Shown here one piece after another: positions 1 through 8,666 of a stretch of DNA of 64,000 bases. The position numbers were made by a program, and so were the translations under genes. The DNA comes from Myxococcus stipitatus (GTDB taxonomy: Bacteria; Myxococcota; Myxococcia; Myxococcales; Myxococcaceae), in contig NZ_JAKCFI010000004.1 of assembly GCF_021412625.1 (NCBI RefSeq), forward strand, positions 1 to 64,000, read 5' to 3'. The first letter of the stretch is position 1, and each line of letters begins with the position of its first letter. The notes under the pieces were generated by a model that was not told where the DNA came from, searched no databases, and saw only the letters and a list, made by a program, of their open reading frames with translations.

Positions 1-105
1 ACTGCTGCTGCTACCGGAACGAAGAAGCGAGAGGCGCTACCCACGAGTCGTAAAGATAAAGATGAGCAACTACGACAAGAAGTGGGTGAAGCGCCCCCGC
101 CCTAA
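1..105 (+). other. left-edge stretch, possible 3' end of a truncated gene
   Basis: The first 105 bases are open in frame 1 up to a TAA at 103-105, giving a Lys/Glu-rich, proline-ending tail. A second frame is open from base 2 to a TGA at 107-109, so the reading frame is not settled. Codon third positions are less G/C-rich than in the genes to the right, which argues against confident coding. It could be the C-terminus of a gene that begins outside the window and converges on the minus-strand gene ending at 122. Confidence 0.2.
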
Positions 106-121
106 CTGACCGGCATTGCGC

Positions 122-1510
122 CTAGCGCGATTCGGGCAGCGTCCAGTCGAAGGCGAAGCGGTGCGCGCCGCCGGGGGCGCTGTCGAGCCAGCCGGTGATG
201 CGCTCGCTGCGCGAGAGCAGGGGGCCGATTTCGGAGCTGGCCGCGAACATCGCCGCGAGCTGCTCGTTCGACATCACGTCCGACAGCGACACCTGGGACA
301 GCCCCTGCGCGAGCAGCTTCGGGTCGAGCGAGAAGTCCGCCGCGCGCTCCAGCTTCGCGCCAGCCTCCGGCAGCGCCGACACCACCGCCTGCGTCGCCGT
401 CTCGTCGTTGCCCACCACCAGCTGCTTGCCCTTCAGCCGCACGAAGACGGTGCCGCCCTTCACTCCCAGGGACCACCCGTCCTCCAGCACCTTCGCGCCG
501 GGGAACTCCGCCAGCGGCGCGAGCGCCTTCTTCACCGCCGCCGCGTCCGTCACCTCCGCGGCCACCGCCTGCTTCACCGCGAAGAAGCGCGCCTCCTGCG
601 TCCGCAGCGAGCCGCGCACCTGCACGTTGCGCATGCTCACCAGCATGTTGCCCGTCAGCTGCTTCGCCACCAGGTCCGCCACCGCCTGCACCTGCTCCTT
701 CTGGCAGGACGCGCACACGGCCTGGAGGTTCGCGCGCAGCGAGCCCACCGCCTGCGACACGCCCCCGGGCGCCACCGCCACGCGCGAGAAGAGCAGGCCC
801 TCCGGCTTCATCCCGCCATAGGGACTGGCCGCGCGCGCCTGGAACGGCGGCAGCGGCAGCTTCGTCGCCGTGCCGTCCACCTTCAGCACCGTGCCCGTGC
901 CATCCAGCCCCAGCACCGTGCCACCCGTGGTCAGGAACGCCACGCCGGACACCTTGCCCAGCCGCGCGTCCGGCGCGGGCGCCTTGCCCACCAGCTTCAC
1001 CGACTCCTTGAGCAACGCGGCGCTCGCGTCCTCCGCCGCGCCAAAGGCGCACACGTCCTTGCCCTTGAGCGCGTAGCCCATGCCCCCGCCGTCCGTGCGC
1101 TTCGTCGTCACCGTGGTGACGCCCTTCGACGTCGTGGGCTTCGACGGCTCTCCTCCCGCCGCCTCGATGGCCTCCCAGGCCTTCTGCTGGAACAGCGCCA
1201 CGTCCGCCACGCGCATGCAGGACACGCGGCCGTCCTCGCGCAGCGACACCGTCGCCGGGCCCGTCACGTCCAGGCCCACCGCCGTCAGCGTCTGGGGCCG
1301 CGTCGGGTCGATGGTGAGGAACGGATGCAGCTCCGCGCTCCACGCGGAGGGCCGCAGCAGCGCGGCGTATGTCCCCGCCCGCTCCAGGAAGGCCGACAGA
1401 CCCGTGAGCGCATCCAGCTTCGGGACATGCACCACCGTCTGCGCGGAAGCGGCCGAACGGGGCGCGGGAGCCGCGGTCAGCGCCGCGGCGAGGACGAGCG
1501 AGGAGAGCAT
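122..1510 (-). CDS. exported protein of unknown function
   Basis: 462 residues. The N-terminus is a hydrophobic Ala/Leu stretch ending in an Ala-rich segment near residue 23, consistent with a Sec signal peptide and no lipobox, so a periplasmic or outer-surface location is likely. The rest alternates short beta-rich segments with Ala/Lys helices and contains a CASC motif (Cys-x-x-Cys) near the middle. The layout is reminiscent of the DUF3352-type repeats of myxobacterial exported proteins, but I cannot confirm that family by eye. The gene stands alone, and its start faces the protease gene across a 347-base divergent region. The ATG is preceded by a weak purine-rich GGGGA. No function is proposed. 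Confidence 0.8.
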   Translation of the reverse strand: MLSSLVLAAALTAAPAPRSAASAQTVVHVPKLDALTGLSAFLERAGTYAALLRPSAWSAELHPFLTIDPTRPQTLTAVGLDVTGPATVSLREDGRVSCMRVADVALFQQKAWEAIEAAGGEPSKPTTSKGVTTVTTKRTDGGGMGYALKGKDVCAFGAAEDASAALLKESVKLVGKAPAPDARLGKVSGVAFLTTGGTVLGLDGTGTVLKVDGTATKLPLPPFQARAASPYGGMKPEGLLFSRVAVAPGGVSQAVGSLRANLQAVCASCQKEQVQAVADLVAKQLTGNMLVSMRNVQVRGSLRTQEARFFAVKQAVAAEVTDAAAVKKALAPLAEFPGAKVLEDGWSLGVKGGTVFVRLKGKQLVVGNDETATQAVVSALPEAGAKLERAADFSLDPKLLAQGLSQVSLSDVMSNEQLAAMFAASSEIGPLLSRSERITGWLDSAPGGAHRFAFDWTLPESR

Positions 1511-1705
1511 GGTCCCCGTGAGAGCAGCGGGACTCCACCCCTGTCAAGGCACTCGCACGCCCCGGACGAGGCAATCCCGGTCCCTCCCTCACCGAACGGC
1601 CAGTGGTGGACGATGGGAGACCGCCGACCGCGTCCGCTCGCCTGGCCTCGCCCGGGCCGCCCGTGTCGAGGCCGGAGCGGGGGACGACGCGCGGTGCTTG
1701 GCGCG

Positions 1706-1743
1706 TGACACGTCATCCCCGCCTCGCGTCACGTCCATGACGC
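1706..1743. promoter_or_regulatory. clustered TGAC/GTCA dyads in a divergent promoter region
   Basis: The 347-base gap 1511-1857 separates two divergently read genes. Within it are two inverted repeats: TGAC-AC-GTCA at 1706-1715 and GCGTCA-N6-TGACGC at 1726-1743. The shared TGAC/GTCA half-sites suggest one dimeric regulator binding twice. No clear -35/-10 pair was seen, and the rest of the gap holds nothing recognisable. The regulatory role is inferred from symmetry and position only. Confidence 0.3.
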
Positions 1744-1857
1744 GTCAGCGTCGCCGCCTCCTCCCGAGGTTCGCGTGGCGCACGTCGATGAATGACTCAC
1801 GCTGTCCGGGCGCATGGCTTGCACACGCTCCTCGCGGAGTCGAACAACGAGGGTTTC

Positions 1858-2712
1858 ATGCGTTCTGTCTGGGCAGTGGTGGCCGCGGTGGGGTTGTCGG
1901 GCTGTGGTGGCGAGCTGGTGGAGCACGAGCAGGTCGCCGTGGTGGACAGCGTGGGGCAGGAGATTGTCGGAGGCGTGGAGGCGCGCCCGAACTCCCACCC
2001 GTGGATTGTCAGCTTGCAGGAGTACGGGAGCCACTTCTGCGGGGGCTCGCTCATCCGGGTCTCGGCGAACGTGGAGGCGTCCGATATCGTCCTCACGGCC
2101 GCGCACTGCGTCTATGACGGCAACAGCGGACTCACCGCGACCGCGGGCGCGCACAACCTCGACAGCCCCCCCGCGGGACAGGTCACTGTTCAAGCCGCGC
2201 GGACCGTCTACCATCCCCGATACGACCCGGACACGACCCTCCACGACATCGCCATCGTCAAGCTCGAGCGGCCCATCCGGTTCTCGTCGACCATCCAACC
2301 CATCCTGCTGCCGGCCGCGGGAGCGCAGGTGGCGGACGGAGCGGAGGGGACGGTCGCGGGTTGGGGGCTGACGCGAGAGGGCGGCTACGACACCTCGTCC
2401 ATCCTGATGCAGGTGGGCGTCCCCGTCGTGCCCCACCGCACGGTGGCCGAGGCGTACGCGCGTGAAGGCATCGACATCGACAAGGCGGCGATGTTCGGCG
2501 CTGGCTACACGCAGGGCGGCAAGGACTCGTGCCAGGGGGACAGCGGCGGCCCGTTCGTCTTCAAGAACGGCTCCGGCAAGTACGTCCAGCAGGGCATCGT
2601 GAGCTTCGGCGTGGGGTGCGCGCGGGCCGGGCTGCCCGGCATCTACACGCGTGTGTCCAACTACATCGGGTGGATCCGCACGCAGGTGCAGACCCTGAGC
2701 AGCGTGCGGTAG
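1858..2712 (+). CDS. trypsin-like serine protease, lipoprotein
   Basis: 284 residues, family S1A (chymotrypsin fold), expected to cleave peptide bonds at the cell surface. The start at 1858 is chosen because it gives a short signal with lipobox LSGC (Cys 17) and a GAGG just upstream; an in-frame ATG at 1792 would bury that signal. The activation-type N-terminus IVGG is at residues 36-39. The catalytic triad is complete: His83 in LTAAHC, Asp130 in DIAIVKL and Ser229 in GDSGGP. Length and motif spacing match a single S1 domain with almost no C-terminal extension. The residue six before the catalytic Ser lies in KDSCQGDSGGP, the usual Asp-type S1 pocket, suggesting cleavage after Lys/Arg. Substrate unknown; predatory or surface proteolysis is plausible for a myxobacterium. 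Confidence 0.93.
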   Translation: MRSVWAVVAAVGLSGCGGELVEHEQVAVVDSVGQEIVGGVEARPNSHPWIVSLQEYGSHFCGGSLIRVSANVEASDIVLTAAHCVYDGNSGLTATAGAHNLDSPPAGQVTVQAARTVYHPRYDPDTTLHDIAIVKLERPIRFSSTIQPILLPAAGAQVADGAEGTVAGWGLTREGGYDTSSILMQVGVPVVPHRTVAEAYAREGIDIDKAAMFGAGYTQGGKDSCQGDSGGPFVFKNGSGKYVQQGIVSFGVGCARAGLPGIYTRVSNYIGWIRTQVQTLSSVR

Positions 2713-2820
2713 GCCCGCCGGGCGCGAGGAACTTCCCGGTGGAGCAACGGCGCGAAGCCAGTCCGCACCGCTGCCCCACCGCTCCCCCCTCGAAGCTGCT
2801 CGCGCCCTCGCGGCCCGTCG

Positions 2821-3288
2821 TCAGAGCCGGCCGCTGTTGGCCCAGTCGATCATCCGCTCCGCCAGGTCCTGGGTGTTGCGACGCAGGTGCGCCAGCTGGA
2901 GCAGCTGGTCGTCCGACTCCGCCAGCGTCATGCGCCGCGTCAGGAGGTCCGAGAAGCGCACCACCTGCGCGATGCTGATGCAGTCGGTGTCCTCCGCCAG
3001 CCCCGCGAAGCGCGCGACCTCCGCGTCCACTTCCAGACCCTCGTCGACGAGCGCCTTCACCAGCGCCGTCCGCGACACCGGCGTCTCGAACTCTTGCGGG
3101 TCGCGAAGCTGGCGACGCCACGGTTGTGCCTCCCAGCGCACACGAGCGGGGTCCCGGGAGACCCGGTTCCATCTGGGCGGCGTGTTCACTCGAGCCTGCA
3201 TGCCGGTGAAGGCCGGCGTTCCGAAGTCCAGGTTCATCAGTGCCCCCTCTCCACCACGGGGTCCGTCCACGAACGTGACCGACGTCAT
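2821..3288 (-). CDS. small protein of unknown function
   Basis: 155 residues from the ATG at 3288, preceded by GGAGG at good spacing. An internal ATG at 3237 also has a purine-rich GGAGAGGGGG in front and would give 138 residues, so the start is uncertain. The protein is soluble. An N-terminal half rich in Arg/Pro/Trp is followed by a helical C-terminal half (LTRRMTLAES, LLQLAHLRRN) ending in NSGRL. No signal peptide, membrane segment or known catalytic motif is seen. It is convergent with the protease gene and divergent from the methionine methyltransferase gene. I do not recognise a family. Confidence 0.6.
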   Translation of the reverse strand: MTSVTFVDGPRGGEGALMNLDFGTPAFTGMQARVNTPPRWNRVSRDPARVRWEAQPWRRQLRDPQEFETPVSRTALVKALVDEGLEVDAEVARFAGLAEDTDCISIAQVVRFSDLLTRRMTLAESDDQLLQLAHLRRNTQDLAERMIDWANSGRL

Positions 3289-3429
3289 GACTTCCTCCAT
3301 CCCACCTACCCCGTGCGTAATGACGCGGCCCGGGGCGATCCTTGATGCACTCCGCCGCGCCAAACGGTTGTGTACGGACGCCACGGCTCCGTTGACAGGT
3401 GGCGGGTCGCCCGTGACAGTCCGCGGCCC

Positions 3430-6400
3430 ATGCCGACCTACCCCGCGTCCCCCCGAGAAGCCTTCCACCTGCTGCGCGCACTCTCCGAGGACCTGGCCCA
3501 CCCCGAGCGTCGCGCCCGGGCGCGGGTGGAGTTGCGTGAGCTGGCGGAGCTGGCGAGGGAGCGCCCCGAGTCCGCGCCGCTGCGGTTGGTGACGGTGACG
3601 GTGGCGGCGGGGGCGTCCCAGGAGCGGCTGGAGCTGTTCCTGCTGCCGTCCATCTTCGCCCCGGAGGCGTGGGCCTATACCTTCCTGGAGGGACTGCTGA
3701 ACGTCCCGCTGGACGAGTACGCCGGCAAGCGGCTGGTGGAGGTGGGCGCGGGCTCCGGGTGGATCTGCATCGCGCTGGCGAAGTTCACGCGGCTTTCGCA
3801 CATCCACGGCGCGGACCTCAATCCGCACTCGCCGGTGGTGGCGCGCTGTAACGCCTGGCTCAACGGAGACGAGACGCTCGTCTCACGCCTGTCCTTCGGC
3901 GAGAGCGACCTGCTGCGCGGGGTGGCGTCCGAGCCGCCGTGGGACTTCGTGGTGGGGTGCATTCCCCAGGTGCTGCGCACGGAGGAGCTGCCGGCGGAGC
4001 TGTCCCAGGCGGACGAGCAGGCGCTCTACGACTTGTCCAACTACTGCACGTTGCAGAACGTGTACGAGGACCACTTCGGGCTGGGGCTCATCGCGAAGCT
4101 GCTGGACGAGGTGCCGGAGCGGCTGGCGCCCACGGGGCGGCTGTTGCTCAACCTGGCGGGGCGTCCAGGCCGGCCCATCATCGAGCGCATGTTCACCCGT
4201 CGCGGCTTCACCACGCGGGTGCGCGTGGCGCGGCGGGTGATGCAGGCGGCGGACACGGACATCCGCCCGCTGGTGGCGCTGGAGCAGCGCACCGGGCGCG
4301 AGTTCGAGTTCTTCATGGAGGCGCGCAGCCCGGAGCCGCTGCGCGCGGCCACGGCGTTGGGGTGGCTGCAGGCGGGGCACCCGGTGTGGCACGAGGTCGC
4401 GGTGTGGGAGGCGCACCTGACGCGGCCGCGCGAGACGCTGGCCCTGCGGCAGGCGCTGCGGGAGCTGGGCGCGTCGGCGCTGCAGGAGGAGCTGGACCTG
4501 GGGGCCACGTCGCCGGAGCAGCTGGGCTTCGTCGCGGCGCTGGCGGGGCGGCTGGCGAAGGGGCCCCTGCTGCCGTACGCGCACGAGGCGGGGGACGCGT
4601 CGTTCCGCACGCAGGTGGCCCGCTACCTGGAGCGCTACTTCGGCCTGCGGCTGGCGAAGGAGGAGGTGTTCGTCGCGCCCGAGCGGGAGCAGGCGGTGTA
4701 CTCGCTGCTCATGGCGACGTGTGACCCGGGCGACGAGGTGCTGGTGTCGCGCAACCTGCATCCGCTCTACGCGCGGGCGCTGGAGAAGGCGGGCGTGCGA
4801 GCCACGGTGACGCACAGCACGCTGTCGGAGATTCGCCGGCTGGTCTCCGCCTTCGACGTGAAGATGGTGCTGCTCACGGTGGAGAAGGGCGAGCGCACCA
4901 ACCTGGCGGTGCTGCGCGACATCCTCGCGGAGACGGCGCGGCGGGGCATCTGGGTGGTGCTCGACGAGAGCGCCTTCTTCAACATCACCGGCGAGGTGGA
5001 GCCGCTCACGCTGTTCGAGTTCCTGGCGCGCGAGCCGTACTCCCCCAACCTCGTGGTGCTCTACGGCCTGGTGAAGAACGCGGTGTGGCCGGACCTGGAG
5101 CTGACGCTGCTGTTGCCGGTGCCGGCGCCGCTGCGCGGCGACCTGGAGGTGGCGGCGGAGGTGACGTACTCGCGCATCAGCACGCTGGCGCAGTGGTTCT
5201 ACGAGCGCACCTTCGCGGACCTCTTGTCCTTCCGCATCTCCTTCGCGGAGCCAGAGGCGCCCGGGCCGCGCGGCGCGCCGGTGACGACGCTGCCGCGCTC
5301 CGAGCGCATCCGGAGGCTCGAGCGCTACCCCGCCTTCGCGCCCAAGGTCTTCCAGGAGGACGACGCGGAGCTGGTGCGCCTGGACTATGGCGAGAACGAG
5401 GGGCCGCTGCCGCAGCCGCTCATCGAGGGGCTCGTCGCCGCCGCCGCCGCTCCGCGCGAGTCCGGCGCGCAGACGGGCCTGTCGGAGGCCGTGGCGGCCT
5501 TCCTGCTGGAGACGCGCGCGTCGCGCTACGTGCCGGAGGAGCTGGTCGTGGCCCCCGGCGTGTGGCCGCTCATCCACCACCTCGGCGTGGCGCTGCGCAA
5601 GCGACTGGGCCGCGCGCCCCGTGTCTTCGTCGCCACGCCCTGCTACGGCGTGCTGGCGCCCACCTTCGTCTCCGCCGGCTGCGAGGTGGAGCAGGGCCCG
5701 CTGGCACAGCTGCTGTCGCGACGGGGCCAGGGCGCGGGCGCGCCGGACGCCGTCGTCGTCTCGCAGCCGTCCAACCCCACGGGCGTCTACGTGGCGCGCG
5801 AGGAGCTGGTGGCGCTGGCCAGCTACGTGGTGGAGCAGCGGTGCCTGCTGGTGTCCGACGAAATCTTCGGGCTGGTCAACCTGACCAGCCCCACGGCGGA
5901 GACGGTGCACAGCCCGGTGACGTTGGAGGGCGCGGTGCCCGGCGTGGGCGCGCGCACGGTGGTGCTCGGGGGGCTGTCCAAGGAGTTCGCCGCCGGAGGG
6001 CTGCGCGTGGGCTGGCTCGCCACCCGCGACCGGGCGCTCGCCGCGGCGGTGCGCGAGGCGGGGCCCGGCGTGCTGCACCTGGTCACCGCGCGCGCGGCGG
6101 CCTACCTCTACGCGGCCTATGCTCGCGGGCCGGAGGGGCAGCTGCTCTATCCCTCGCGACACCGCGCGCTGCGCGCCTTCCTCACGAAGATGCGCCGCGA
6201 GCTGGCGGAGCTGCGGGAGCGCATCACGGAGGCCCTGCCGGGAGAGGGCCGCGCGGAGGTGGGCGACGTGGGCGGCCTCTTCGTCGCGCCCCGCGTGACG
6301 GCGTGGCTGGGGCGCGAGGTGGACGGCGAGACGCTCACCCCGGAGAACCTGCCGCGCGTGCTGTATGCCCACACGCACGTGGTGGTGAACGGCGGCCCCT

Positions 6401-6525
6401 GGTGCGGTGACCCGGAGCGCGTGCGCGCCGTCTTCTCCATCCCTCGCGAGAAGCTCCTGCAGGCGTGTGAGCGATTGAAGGCCTTCGGCGCGAAGCTGGG
6501 GCCCACGGGCGCGAAGGGCCCCTGA
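3430..6525 (+). CDS. methionine S-methyltransferase, plant MMT-like (methyltransferase plus two aminotransferase-like domains)
   Basis: 1031 residues, close to the roughly 1090 of plant MMT (EC 2.1.1.12), which makes S-methylmethionine from methionine and SAM. Domain 1 (about 50-330) is a class I SAM methyltransferase: VEVGAGSGWICIALAKF is motif I, followed by GADLNP, then VGCIPQVL and LSNYCTLQ...EDHFGLGLIA, wording I recall from plant MMT. Domain 2 (about 370-620) has aminotransferase-fold features but no evident PLP-lysine signature. Domain 3 (about 655-1030) is a class I/II aminotransferase-like half with QPSNPTG, SDEIFG and GGLSKEFAAGGLRVGW, where Lys851 is the expected PLP lysine. The ATG at 3430 gives an N-terminus resembling plant MMT; a GTG at 3370 is possible. 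The next gene is another methyltransferase, 156 bases on. Family assignment is from remembered sequence and is not tested; a fused aminotransferase of other function is the alternative. Confidence 0.82.
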   Translation: MPTYPASPREAFHLLRALSEDLAHPERRARARVELRELAELARERPESAPLRLVTVTVAAGASQERLELFLLPSIFAPEAWAYTFLEGLLNVPLDEYAGKRLVEVGAGSGWICIALAKFTRLSHIHGADLNPHSPVVARCNAWLNGDETLVSRLSFGESDLLRGVASEPPWDFVVGCIPQVLRTEELPAELSQADEQALYDLSNYCTLQNVYEDHFGLGLIAKLLDEVPERLAPTGRLLLNLAGRPGRPIIERMFTRRGFTTRVRVARRVMQAADTDIRPLVALEQRTGREFEFFMEARSPEPLRAATALGWLQAGHPVWHEVAVWEAHLTRPRETLALRQALRELGASALQEELDLGATSPEQLGFVAALAGRLAKGPLLPYAHEAGDASFRTQVARYLERYFGLRLAKEEVFVAPEREQAVYSLLMATCDPGDEVLVSRNLHPLYARALEKAGVRATVTHSTLSEIRRLVSAFDVKMVLLTVEKGERTNLAVLRDILAETARRGIWVVLDESAFFNITGEVEPLTLFEFLAREPYSPNLVVLYGLVKNAVWPDLELTLLLPVPAPLRGDLEVAAEVTYSRISTLAQWFYERTFADLLSFRISFAEPEAPGPRGAPVTTLPRSERIRRLERYPAFAPKVFQEDDAELVRLDYGENEGPLPQPLIEGLVAAAAAPRESGAQTGLSEAVAAFLLETRASRYVPEELVVAPGVWPLIHHLGVALRKRLGRAPRVFVATPCYGVLAPTFVSAGCEVEQGPLAQLLSRRGQGAGAPDAVVVSQPSNPTGVYVAREELVALASYVVEQRCLLVSDEIFGLVNLTSPTAETVHSPVTLEGAVPGVGARTVVLGGLSKEFAAGGLRVGWLATRDRALAAAVREAGPGVLHLVTARAAAYLYAAYARGPEGQLLYPSRHRALRAFLTKMRRELAELRERITEALPGEGRAEVGDVGGLFVAPRVTAWLGREVDGETLTPENLPRVLYAHTHVVVNGGPWCGDPERVRAVFSIPREKLLQACERLKAFGAKLGPTGAKGP

Positions 6526-6681
6526 GCGAGCGAGGGGCGGGCGGGGCCCTGTTCAGGCGGGGACAGTCTCCCTGCCCTCGCGCTCGATGGGGAATGTCTG
6601 GATTGTCCGGCATGGTCTGGAATTCCTGTTCCGAGGCCCGGCCCCCGCCGGCGTCGAGGACCCCCTGTTCGCGGGAATGAC

Positions 6682-7680
6682 ATGCCCAATCTTCTCGACC
6701 TGCCTCGCCAGGCATTGATGGACCTCCGCTCGAGGCTGAGCCACCTCCCACTGGTCTCCCAGCTCCCGTTGCGCAACGTGGTGCCGGACAGCCTCTCGTT
6801 GTCGAGTCCCGCGCCGCAGGACTCGGCGCTGGCGGACCCGGCGCGGGTGCTGGCCTGGCAGAAGGCGTGCGAGCGGTATGTCCGGCCGGGGCAAGCGGTG
6901 ATGGACGTGTGCTCCGGCACGGGGTTGCGCACGTTCCTGGCGGCGTCGCGGCGGCCCCGGCGGCTGTACGCGGTGGACGGTACGCGGCTGTTGGACACGG
7001 CGCAGTGGGTGGCGCGGCGCAACGGGTTGGACAACATCGACTTCGTGCGCTCGCACCCGTGGCACTACCAGCCGCCGGAGAAGATGGACGTGCTGCTGCA
7101 CGAGCTGCTGGGCGACGCGCTGTTCGACGCGGGGATGGTGCCGAGGATGCTGGACCTGCGCTCGCGGCTGCTCAAGCCCGGGGGGCGCATCCTCCCCAAC
7201 CGCTTCGAGGTCTTCATGGAGCCGGTGCAGCTGCGCGACGAGGCGTGCATCCCCTTCATCTGGAGCCAGCGCTTCCCCAGCGTGGACTACAGCTGCCTGC
7301 AGACGCTGCGCGAGGCGATGAACCCGTCCTACTTCACGCGCGTGGTGCGTTCGTACGAGGTGGACCACCTCTTGTGCGACCCGGAGCCGGCCTTCGCCTT
7401 CGACCTGGAGACGATGACCGTCGACGGCCTGCCGCACCGGGTGCGCCTGGAGCGGCCCGTGGTGGAGGGCGGGCGGGTGGATGGCATCTGCCTCTTCTAC
7501 AAGGTGGCCTTCGACGCGGAGCTGTCCTTCACCGTGTCGCCCCTGCGTGGGCAGAACCACGCGGGCATGACGCTCCTGCGCACCGACTCGCGCGAGTTCG
7601 AGCGCTTCGACACGCTCTCCTTCGAGGTGGAGCTGGCGGACCCCACCGACGTGCGCACCTGGCGCTGGCACTTGCGCTGA
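6682..7680 (+). CDS. protein arginine methyltransferase-like SAM enzyme
   Basis: 332 residues. A class I SAM-binding core follows an N-terminal helical segment: VMDVCSGTGLRTFLA (motif I), LYAVDGT (acidic end of beta 2), and DVLLHELLGDALFDAGMVP, which matches the PRMT double-E loop, with the first Glu kept and the second position occupied by Asp. RLLKPGGRILPNRFEVFMEPV follows, as in the PRMT beta-barrel junction. The C-terminal 150 residues would form the barrel. A protein or small-molecule methyl acceptor is likely; arginine specificity is inferred only from the loop. GGGAA lies just before the ATG. It is co-directional with the MMT gene upstream, but 156 bases separate them, so co-transcription is uncertain. 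Confidence 0.75.
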   Translation: MPNLLDLPRQALMDLRSRLSHLPLVSQLPLRNVVPDSLSLSSPAPQDSALADPARVLAWQKACERYVRPGQAVMDVCSGTGLRTFLAASRRPRRLYAVDGTRLLDTAQWVARRNGLDNIDFVRSHPWHYQPPEKMDVLLHELLGDALFDAGMVPRMLDLRSRLLKPGGRILPNRFEVFMEPVQLRDEACIPFIWSQRFPSVDYSCLQTLREAMNPSYFTRVVRSYEVDHLLCDPEPAFAFDLETMTVDGLPHRVRLERPVVEGGRVDGICLFYKVAFDAELSFTVSPLRGQNHAGMTLLRTDSREFERFDTLSFEVELADPTDVRTWRWHLR

Positions 7681-7776
7681 GCGGGGAGGGGAGCCAGCGG
7701 CGCAGTGCTCGCGGGTGGACATCTCCGGGCGGAGAGGGTCCGCGCGCGCGGGGGCATGCCTAGGTTGCTCCAAGGC

Positions 7777-8580
7777 ATGCGCTCCATCGGATGGTTCATC
7801 TCCCTGGGATTCCTCTTGTCGACGAGCCTCGGCGCCGCGTGGGCGCAGGAGGCGTCCGAGCCTCCCCGGACGGTTGCGGGGGTGTGCGGCACCGCGAACT
7901 GGGTGTGCGTGGCCGAGTGCATCGACGCGGACTGCATCGACCAGTGCCTGCGCGAGGGGTGCGAGGAGGCGCTCGCGCGCCTCAAGTCCTGCACCCTGAA
8001 GGCCCAGTGCGCGCCGGACGATACCCAGTGCCCGGCGCGCGCCTGCTCCGCCACCTGCCACCAGGCCTTCGAGCCCGCCCCGCCCAGCCCGGAGGAGGAG
8101 GTGTCCAGGCCGTGCGAGGCGGCGCGGCGGCCCTCGTCCGCGCCCGTGCCCAAGGCGCTGGTGGGGACGTGGCGGCTGTCGGCGGCGAGCCTCCCCGAAG
8201 TGGAGGACGGGCGTCCCCATCGCATCGAGCCCCATCCCCGGTCGGACTACGCGCGCTCGCTGCTCATCACCCCCGACGGGTGCTTCGTGCTGAGCACCGC
8301 CTTGAAGGACGCGACGCTGGGCGAAGGCAACTCGCTGGCGGTGCGCGCCTGGGGTTCGGTGGAGGTGGTGGGCAAGGACACGTTGAAGCTGCGCACCCGC
8401 GACGGCCAGGCCGTGGGGCCGGTCTGCGCAGAGGCGCGCGTCATCCCGCTCGCCAAGGGGAAGCTGCGCTTCCGCGGCGGTGCGTACCGTTGGGAGGTGG
8501 AGCGGCGGACGCTGACGCTCACGGTGGATGACCCCTCGCAGCAGACCTTCCAGTTCGAACGGATTCGCACCGCGAAATAG
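7777..8580 (+). CDS. exported Cys-rich protein with lipocalin-like C-terminal domain
   Basis: 267 residues from the ATG at 7777, chosen because it yields a compact signal peptide ending AAWAQ; an ATG at 7756 adds seven residues. Residues about 35-110 hold about a dozen cysteines in short-spaced pairs (CGTANWVCVAEC, DCIDQC), implying a disulphide-bonded exported module. From about residue 125 the segment LVGTWRLSA opens a beta-rich domain like the GTWxL start of lipocalin-like proteins, ending FQFERIRT. Function unknown. It sits between the two methyltransferases and the WS/DGAT acyltransferase on the same strand, with an 86-base gap to the latter. Confidence 0.78.
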   Translation: MRSIGWFISLGFLLSTSLGAAWAQEASEPPRTVAGVCGTANWVCVAECIDADCIDQCLREGCEEALARLKSCTLKAQCAPDDTQCPARACSATCHQAFEPAPPSPEEEVSRPCEAARRPSSAPVPKALVGTWRLSAASLPEVEDGRPHRIEPHPRSDYARSLLITPDGCFVLSTALKDATLGEGNSLAVRAWGSVEVVGKDTLKLRTRDGQAVGPVCAEARVIPLAKGKLRFRGGAYRWEVERRTLTLTVDDPSQQTFQFERIRTAK

Positions 8581-8666
8581 ACCCACGGCCGTTCCCGAAG
8601 GCGACGCGCGTCGTGCGAGAGTGCGAGGGCGCTTCCCGTCACGGGCGCGCGCACGGAGGGACTCGC

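Noticed and set aside
3289-3429. SAM or methionine riboswitch in front of the MMT gene
   Set aside because: The short leader shows no recognisable conserved riboswitch core or terminator pair.
3430-6525. Assignment as the bacterial DMSP enzyme MmtN
   Set aside because: MmtN is about a third of this length and lacks aminotransferase-like domains.
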